Assembly (NCBI RefSeq): GCF_900289145.1
Contig: NZ_OKQO01000005.1
Coordinates: 1-64,000 of the forward strand
Source: Neobittarella massiliensis (ex Bilen et al. 2018)
GTDB lineage: Bacteria; Bacillota; Clostridia; Oscillospirales; Ruminococcaceae
Length of the DNA stretch: 64,000 bases
Direction: 5' to 3'
Positions within the stretch are counted from its first letter, which is position 1. Each line of letters starts with the position of its first letter. Positions 59,764 to 64,000 of this stretch are shown piece by piece. The notes beneath the pieces were generated by a model. It did not search any database. It was not told where the DNA came from and worked only from the letters and a program-made list of their open reading frames with translations. Made by a program: the position numbers and the translations under genes.

Positions 59764-60113
59764 GTGAAGACTTATAAGGGGCAGGCAGCCGACAGTCAAC
59801 ATACCTATTTTGACTATACGTTATCGGTCATAGGCAGCAAATGGAAATTGCTGATACTCTACAACCTAGGTAAGTACGGAGGGGCTGAACTATAGCGAAC
59901 TGCGGCGCACGGCGGACAGTGGACGGTGTGACCTACCAAACGCGCAGTACCACCCTCAAAGAGCTGTCCGCCGATGGGCTCATCCATCATCTACCGACAC
60001 GAATACCCGCAGATCCCACCTAAGGTGGCGTATCGCCTCACCGGGAAGGGGCGCTCCCTGCTGCCCATCCCGGCCGATATGTGTCGCTGGGGCGAGTTAC
60101 ATCGGCCGCCGCA
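59764..60113 (+). pseudogene. Broken HxlR-family regulator
   Basis: A GTG at 59764 starts a frame with TYFDYTLSVIGSKWKLLILY, the diagnostic HxlR N-terminus, but a stop follows after GGAEL. The rest of the family sequence is found in other frames: GLNYSELRRTADSG, then VTYQTRSTTLKELSADGLIH, then IYRHEYPQIPPKVAYRLTGK with GRSLLPIPADMCRWGE. At least three frameshifts are needed. HxlR proteins respond to aldehydes or redox stress and usually control a divergent oxidoreductase, here the flavodoxin-family gene. That gene may now be unregulated. Confidence 0.8.
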
Positions 60114-60653
60114 CTAGACAAAAGCTACCGACCACCGGCCCTCTGCCCCCACATCTCGACATTGTCGGTCTACGACCAGCAATATTTATATAGAAAAGAT
60201 GTGGTCCGCTATCGCGCGGGCCGTATCTTTTCCGCTCCCCACTCACCTTTTTCCGCTTTTTTCAGCCGCAAGCTGCCGCCGACACACAACGGCAAAACAA
60301 TCTGTCTGCCCCGCTGGCTACAGCCGCACAGGTCCTCTGCCGGCAACGTTTCGCAAGGAGTACGTCTCCCAACAAAAAGCACATAGCTGCACCGCTTTAA
60401 AGGGCACCCTGCCGGTAGCGGAAACCGGGCCGTTTAGCGCCCCAAGCCTGTTTTGAAGTTTTGAAGTGGGGGATACTGCCTATCGTGCATATAGCCAGGC
60501 GCGCCGGCACCCGAAGGATCGCCCCTTCTCCGTGTACCTATTCTCACCCAAAAAGCTGCCGATACCATCACCGCGCTGCCCGCCTATCCTCCCCCTGTGC
60601 ACTGTCTGGGGCAGTGCTGTACCCCATTTGTACAGGTGCTGTCTCCGCACAAC
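60114..60653. other. Intergenic, no gene seen
   Basis: About 540 nt after the broken HxlR gene. No frame has a good RBS or recognisable product. The sequence may be further decayed coding DNA, but I cannot assign any piece. Confidence 0.45.
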
Positions 60654-61451
60654 TCATGCCCGGCGCAGCACACCGCTGTAGGGGTGGTCTCCCGTGGCGG
60701 GCCGTACCCAGAGCAGCGCCCCGGCAGCTGTCATGTCAAGCAGGCGCTGGTGCAGCCACCAGTCGCTCACTCCCGGCAGCCCAGCCAGTGCCCGCCCCAA
60801 TACCTGGGCCTCTACAAAGGGGCCGTCTGGCATAGCCCGCAGCAGACAAAAATCATAAAAATCAGCTGGCACGCCCATCAGACGTCCATTCACCAGTGCC
60901 CGCAGTGGGTCGTCCTGCGCGGCCAGCTCGTGCCAGCGGTGCGCTGCCTCCTGCCGTTCGATGGCGCTCAGCGTCAGGGTGTCCCCCAGCAGCGCCGGCA
61001 CCTCGGCCGGGTCGAGCTCTCCGGTGCCGCGCCGGCGCTGCAGCACCTCTTCTTTGCGCACCCAGGCCGGTACTGGCAACACCTGTATTGGGGTAGGTGT
61101 TTCCAGCAGATGCGCGCAAAGCCACAGCAGTCCGCACAGCTCATCCGGGGCCTCTAGGCTGATCCACGCCCGTATCGGCTCTCTGTCTGCTGCTGCCTGC
61201 GCCAAACGCTGTACCGTCTGCCGGTTCTGCGCCCACATGTCTGCAACCGCACCGCCATAGTCGGCCAGCAGCGCGTACAAAATCGCTCGGCGACACTCTA
61301 TATCCCGGTGCGCACCACCGATCCGGCCGATATCCAGGGCCAACGTCAGTGGCCGCACCTCACCAAGGTCTGCTTTGGCAGCGCCGGGCAGGTGGCGGGC
61401 GCACTGCAGTGCGCCTGCGGCACTGTCGCCAAAGGTAAGTTCTATTGCCAT
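60654..61451 (-). CDS. DUF1835/DUF3658 domain protein
   Basis: A 265-residue protein. It begins IELTFGDSAAGALQCARHLP, the G-D-S-x-x-G start of DUF1835, continues with an R-x-x-x-W-I-S-like WISLEAPDELCGLLWLCAHL segment, and ends with a DUF3658-type C-terminal region (ELDPAEVPALL, SAIERQEAAHRWHEL). These proteins are widespread in Clostridia and Bacilli, often monocistronic, with no established function. The frame is intact with an ATG start. I see no catalytic motif that permits a prediction. Confidence 0.75.
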   Translation of the reverse strand: MAIELTFGDSAAGALQCARHLPGAAKADLGEVRPLTLALDIGRIGGAHRDIECRRAILYALLADYGGAVADMWAQNRQTVQRLAQAAADREPIRAWISLEAPDELCGLLWLCAHLLETPTPIQVLPVPAWVRKEEVLQRRRGTGELDPAEVPALLGDTLTLSAIERQEAAHRWHELAAQDDPLRALVNGRLMGVPADFYDFCLLRAMPDGPFVEAQVLGRALAGLPGVSDWWLHQRLLDMTAAGALLWVRPATGDHPYSGVLRRA

Positions 61452-61541
61452 GTTCGTCTCCCATTCTCGCGCAGTCCCGGTCGGCCGCTACTCTTTTTAC
61501 CGCGGCGATCCGTATCTGTCAGCGCTGTCTAAAAATCCTTA

Positions 61542-61587
61542 TAAAAGGGGAGCAGGGCCGCCGCACGGCACCCCTGCTCCCCTTTTT
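61542..61587 (-). terminator. Terminator after nucleoside hydrolase cluster
   Basis: AAAAGGGGAGCAGGG and CCCCTGCTCCCCTTTTT arms (61543-61557, 61571-61586). It ends the minus-strand cluster on one side and is symmetric enough to act both ways. Confidence 0.85.
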
Positions 61588-61608
61588 CTCACAGTAGATC
61601 TCGCTATA

Positions 61609-62553
61609 TCAGCGATAGAACGCGATCATTTTTTGCAGCATGTCTTTAAAGCGGGCCTTATCTACATACATCGCCACATCCACATTGGGCGTGCGCCCTA
61701 AATGCCCCCCGCGGTCGACCACCGTCTGGCCAATGCTCTGGCTGCTCTCGGTCTCGCAGGTGACGTAGTACGGCGCCGTTTTCACCATATCCGGGTCGAT
61801 CAGCGCACCCACGGTGATGGCATCGTGCATGATCAGGTCCCACCGACGGCCCTGCCGCAGGATCTCTTTGATAAATTTGTTGATAGCCGCCAACAAAAAG
61901 GTGATCGCACACGGCGTGTCGGTCAGCTGCTCAAACTCCTCCAGCGTAAACTCGGCGTACCGGGTGGCGTTCAGCCCCACCATGGTCACCGGGATACCGC
62001 TCTTAAAAACGATATCACAGGCGTGCGGGTCCACCCACACATTAAATTCGGCGTAGGGGCTCACATTGCCGGTGGTGGCCGATCCACCCATCATATAAAT
62101 GCGCTTTACATAGTGCCGGATGTCGGGGTGTTTGAGCAGGGTGATGGCAATATTGGTCAGCGGACCGATAGCCGCGATCACCAGCTCACCCGGGTGAGCC
62201 AGCGCCTCCTCATAGATCACATCCCAGGCAAATTTGTCCTCCTGTTTTGCACCCGCCCGGTTCTCGATCAGCACACCGGCCATCCCGTGGCCACCGTGGA
62301 TATCGTCTTTATTCTGGTATCCGGCCAAGCCGTCAAAGATCAGCGCCCGCTTGGCGCCTTTTGCCACGCGGCAGCCACCGCCCATAAAGCCGGCCAGTCG
62401 CACCGCGTTGTCGCTGGTGTACGTATAAGAGGAGTTGCCCGCCACCGGTGTCAGCGCCAACAGGTCTATATGCGGGCAGCTGTTAGCCAGCAAAATAGCT
62501 ACTGCGTCGTCCGTTCCCGGGTCGCAGTCGATGATCAGTGGAATTTTCTTCAC
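61609..62553 (-). CDS. Nucleoside hydrolase (third of tandem set)
   Basis: A 314-residue protein from GTG 62553 after GAGGGAGG. The N-terminal Asp cluster is PLIIDCDPGTDDAVAILLAN, followed by IGPLTNIAITLLKHPDIR, MMGGSATTGNVSPYAEFNVW and the later Asp in LIMHDAITVGALIDPD. These are all the calcium and ribose ligands of the inosine-uridine-preferring family. It is close in sequence to the next gene upstream, so the pair arose by duplication. It is the last gene of the cluster, before a terminator. Confidence 0.9.
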   Translation of the reverse strand: MKKIPLIIDCDPGTDDAVAILLANSCPHIDLLALTPVAGNSSYTYTSDNAVRLAGFMGGGCRVAKGAKRALIFDGLAGYQNKDDIHGGHGMAGVLIENRAGAKQEDKFAWDVIYEEALAHPGELVIAAIGPLTNIAITLLKHPDIRHYVKRIYMMGGSATTGNVSPYAEFNVWVDPHACDIVFKSGIPVTMVGLNATRYAEFTLEEFEQLTDTPCAITFLLAAINKFIKEILRQGRRWDLIMHDAITVGALIDPDMVKTAPYYVTCETESSQSIGQTVVDRGGHLGRTPNVDVAMYVDKARFKDMLQKMIAFYR

Positions 62554-62582
62554 GGCAGATCCCTCCCTCAACTGCCGGCCTG

Positions 62583-63518
62583 CTACTGGGCGTAGCAGGC
62601 GATGCAGTCGCGCAGCATCTGCACAAATTTCTCTTTATCTGCCGACATGGCCACATCCACATTGGGCTCGCGGTGCAGATGGCCCTTAAAGTCCACCACC
62701 GTCTGGCCCACGCTCTGGCTGCTCTTGGTCTCACACACCACATAGTACTTCTCGGTGTGCAGCACAGTCGGGTCGATGACCGCCGCCACAGCCAGCGCAT
62801 CGTGCAGTGTCACTGCGTCGGGCCGGCCCATGGCTTTGTGGCTCTCGATAAAGTACTTGCGCATGCCCCGCAGCAGCAGGTCTATTTTAGTGGGCTGGGC
62901 CAGCAGCGCCTCCTGCTCCTGGCCGGTCAGGGTAGTCATCCTGGTGGCGTCCAGCCCCACCATGGTGATAGGCACCCCGCTCTTGAACACGATGTCGCAG
63001 GCATGGGGGTCTATCCAGATGTTAAACTCCGCATAGGGGTTGGTGTTGCCGGTGCCAAAGGCGCCGCCCATCATCACGATGCGCTTGATATTCTTTTTGG
63101 CTTCGGGGTGTTTTAAAAAGGTGATGGCGATGTTGGTCAGCGGGCCAACAGCCAGGATCACCAGTTCGCCGGCGGCTCTCTCAGCCTCCTCGGCGATCAC
63201 GTCCCAGGCATATTTCTCGTCAAAATCTCTCTTGGCCTTGGGCAGCTCTACCCCGCCCAGACCGTTTTCACCGTGCACGTCGGGGATGGGGTTCACCCCG
63301 CCGATGACCGGCCGGTCAGCGCCCAGCGCCACCCGGCAGTCGATATTGAGGTACTCGCGCAGGTTCAGGTTGTTGGGGCCGGTGTGTTTTAGCTCTACAT
63401 TGCCGTTTACCGCCGTCAGCGCTCTAATGTCCAGCTTGTCGCTGCTGTTGGCCAATACGATGGCCCAGGCGTCGTCGGTACCGGTGTCGCAATCTATGAT
63501 AACAGGGATCTTATCCAT
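62583..63518 (-). CDS. Nucleoside hydrolase (second of tandem set)
   Basis: I place the start at the ATG 63518 (MDKIPVIIDCDTGTDDAWAI) because it aligns with its paralogues. An ATG five codons upstream is possible but its GGAG lies too close. The product has 311 residues. Active-site stretches are VGPLTNIAITFLKHPEAKKN, MMGGAFGTGNTNPYAEFNIW and VTLHDALAVAAVIDPT. Differences from its neighbours cluster in the loop after residue 75 (NPIPDVHGENGLGG), which borders the base-binding pocket, so substrate preference may differ. Confidence 0.9.
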   Translation of the reverse strand: MDKIPVIIDCDTGTDDAWAIVLANSSDKLDIRALTAVNGNVELKHTGPNNLNLREYLNIDCRVALGADRPVIGGVNPIPDVHGENGLGGVELPKAKRDFDEKYAWDVIAEEAERAAGELVILAVGPLTNIAITFLKHPEAKKNIKRIVMMGGAFGTGNTNPYAEFNIWIDPHACDIVFKSGVPITMVGLDATRMTTLTGQEQEALLAQPTKIDLLLRGMRKYFIESHKAMGRPDAVTLHDALAVAAVIDPTVLHTEKYYVVCETKSSQSVGQTVVDFKGHLHREPNVDVAMSADKEKFVQMLRDCIACYAQ

Positions 63519-63617
63519 ATATGTAACCGCCATTTCTCCGCGCCGTATATAAATCCTCGCCCGCCGCCGCGCGGCAGCGCCGGGCACTCTTTTCCTGTTT
63601 GGTGTACGCGCCTTTGC

Positions 63618-64000
63618 CTATTTAAATTTGCGGCAGGCGTCGGCCAGCATGCCCACAAACTTCTCGCGGTCCAAGTCCATAGCCACCTTGGCGTTGGGGG
63701 CTTTACCGGTCAGGCCCAGAATATCGCAGACGGTACAGCCCTGGGTGTAGCCGCCGTCAATATCTACGGTCACATACATGTCCTCCAGCTTTACCGGCGT
63801 ATCCGAAAGCAGGGCCGCCACAGCCACTGCGTCGTGCATGGGCACCTCTTTAAAGTTGGTACCGGGCAGGTCGTGATCTTTAAAGAAATCCATCAGTCCG
63901 GCGATCAGGTCGCCGCCCTTGGTGCCGATCTGGTGGAACTGCTCGATCTCCTCGGCGGTCACTCTGGCCTTGTTGGTAGCGTCGAGCCCGCACATGATGA
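63618..64000 (-). CDS. Nucleoside hydrolase, C-terminal part (window edge)
   Basis: Only the last ~127 residues are inside the window. The gene continues beyond 64000. The segment contains PMHDAVAVAALLSDTPVKLE, with the conserved His-Asp of the family, and ends in KVAMDLDREKFVGMLADACR. It is the third member of a same-strand series of nucleoside hydrolases, lying 99 nt upstream of the next. The N-terminal Asp cluster cannot be checked here. Confidence 0.8.
   Translation of the reverse strand, partial: IMCGLDATNKARVTAEEIEQFHQIGTKGGDLIAGLMDFFKDHDLPGTNFKEVPMHDAVAVAALLSDTPVKLEDMYVTVDIDGGYTQGCTVCDILGLTGKAPNAKVAMDLDREKFVGMLADACRKFK

Overview
The window reads as a chromosomal contig end from a high-GC Firmicute, most likely a gut Clostridia/Oscillospirales-type bacterium. 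This rests on GC-rich coding sequence, strong AGGAGG-type ribosome binding sites, frequent TTG and GTG starts, a T-box leader, a CD3324-family regulator, DUF1835 and DUF368 proteins, and an N4-gp56 capsid prophage typical of gut clostridial phages. Taxonomy is inferred from gene content only. The first ~268 bases are not genomic: they hold a poly-T run, a complete Illumina P7 adapter with index and a transposase-end fragment.

Layout. 0.27-0.7 kb: C-terminal fragment of an Ig-like surface protein. 1.0-11.4 kb: an 11-gene minus-strand virion module (small and large terminase, portal, scaffold, N4-gp56 capsid, neck/tail proteins, BppU-like protein) without visible integrase, replication, tape-measure or lysis genes. 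11.5-13.1 kb: gene-free, C-rich DNA with a ~139-bp tandem array. 13.1-14.7 kb: XRE repressor, ImmA/IrrE peptidase and SLOG protein. 15-17.2 kb: PfkB-like kinase plus double-SIS protein. 17.5-21.4 kb: HAD phosphatase, a 32-aa membrane peptide, acyl-CoA thioesterase, two decayed genes and a GyrI-like protein. 21.6-23.4 kb: a second gene-free array with ~216-bp units and a ~432-bp higher-order period. 23.6-26.7 kb: GNAT, aminoglycoside phosphotransferase-like kinase, CD3324 and WYL regulators.

27-41 kb: adenine deaminase, an MFS efflux pump behind a leader-peptide/hairpin attenuator, an XRE-S24 repressor divergent from a small membrane protein across three repeated operators, a GntR/membrane-protein pair behind a 47-bp perfect palindrome, an amidohydrolase-HD-M20 operon, a serine hydrolase lipoprotein, cytidine deaminase, DUF368 and pyrophosphatase. 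41.5-53 kb: SbcCD, a MarR-controlled heterodimeric ABC exporter, MntP and an AraC-GNAT fusion coupled to a MATE pump. 53-64 kb: a nucleoside hydrolase, the T-box operon, a flavodoxin-family protein beside a decayed HxlR regulator, a DUF1835 protein and a tandem set of three nucleoside hydrolases cut by the window end.

Two themes recur. One is nucleoside/nucleobase scavenging (adenine deaminase, cytidine deaminase, four nucleoside hydrolases, and possibly the amidohydrolase-M20 operon). The other is efflux with dedicated local regulators. The most unusual locus is 54.5-58.8 kb. There a leader with one T-box stem I and two antiterminator/terminator modules (candidate specifier leucine) precedes a LeuA-like protein that has lost its metal-binding and catalytic residues. 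Two bases later comes an 833-aa fusion of a xylose-isomerase-like TIM barrel and an acyl-CoA/AMP ligase. I regard this as the best candidate for an undescribed system.
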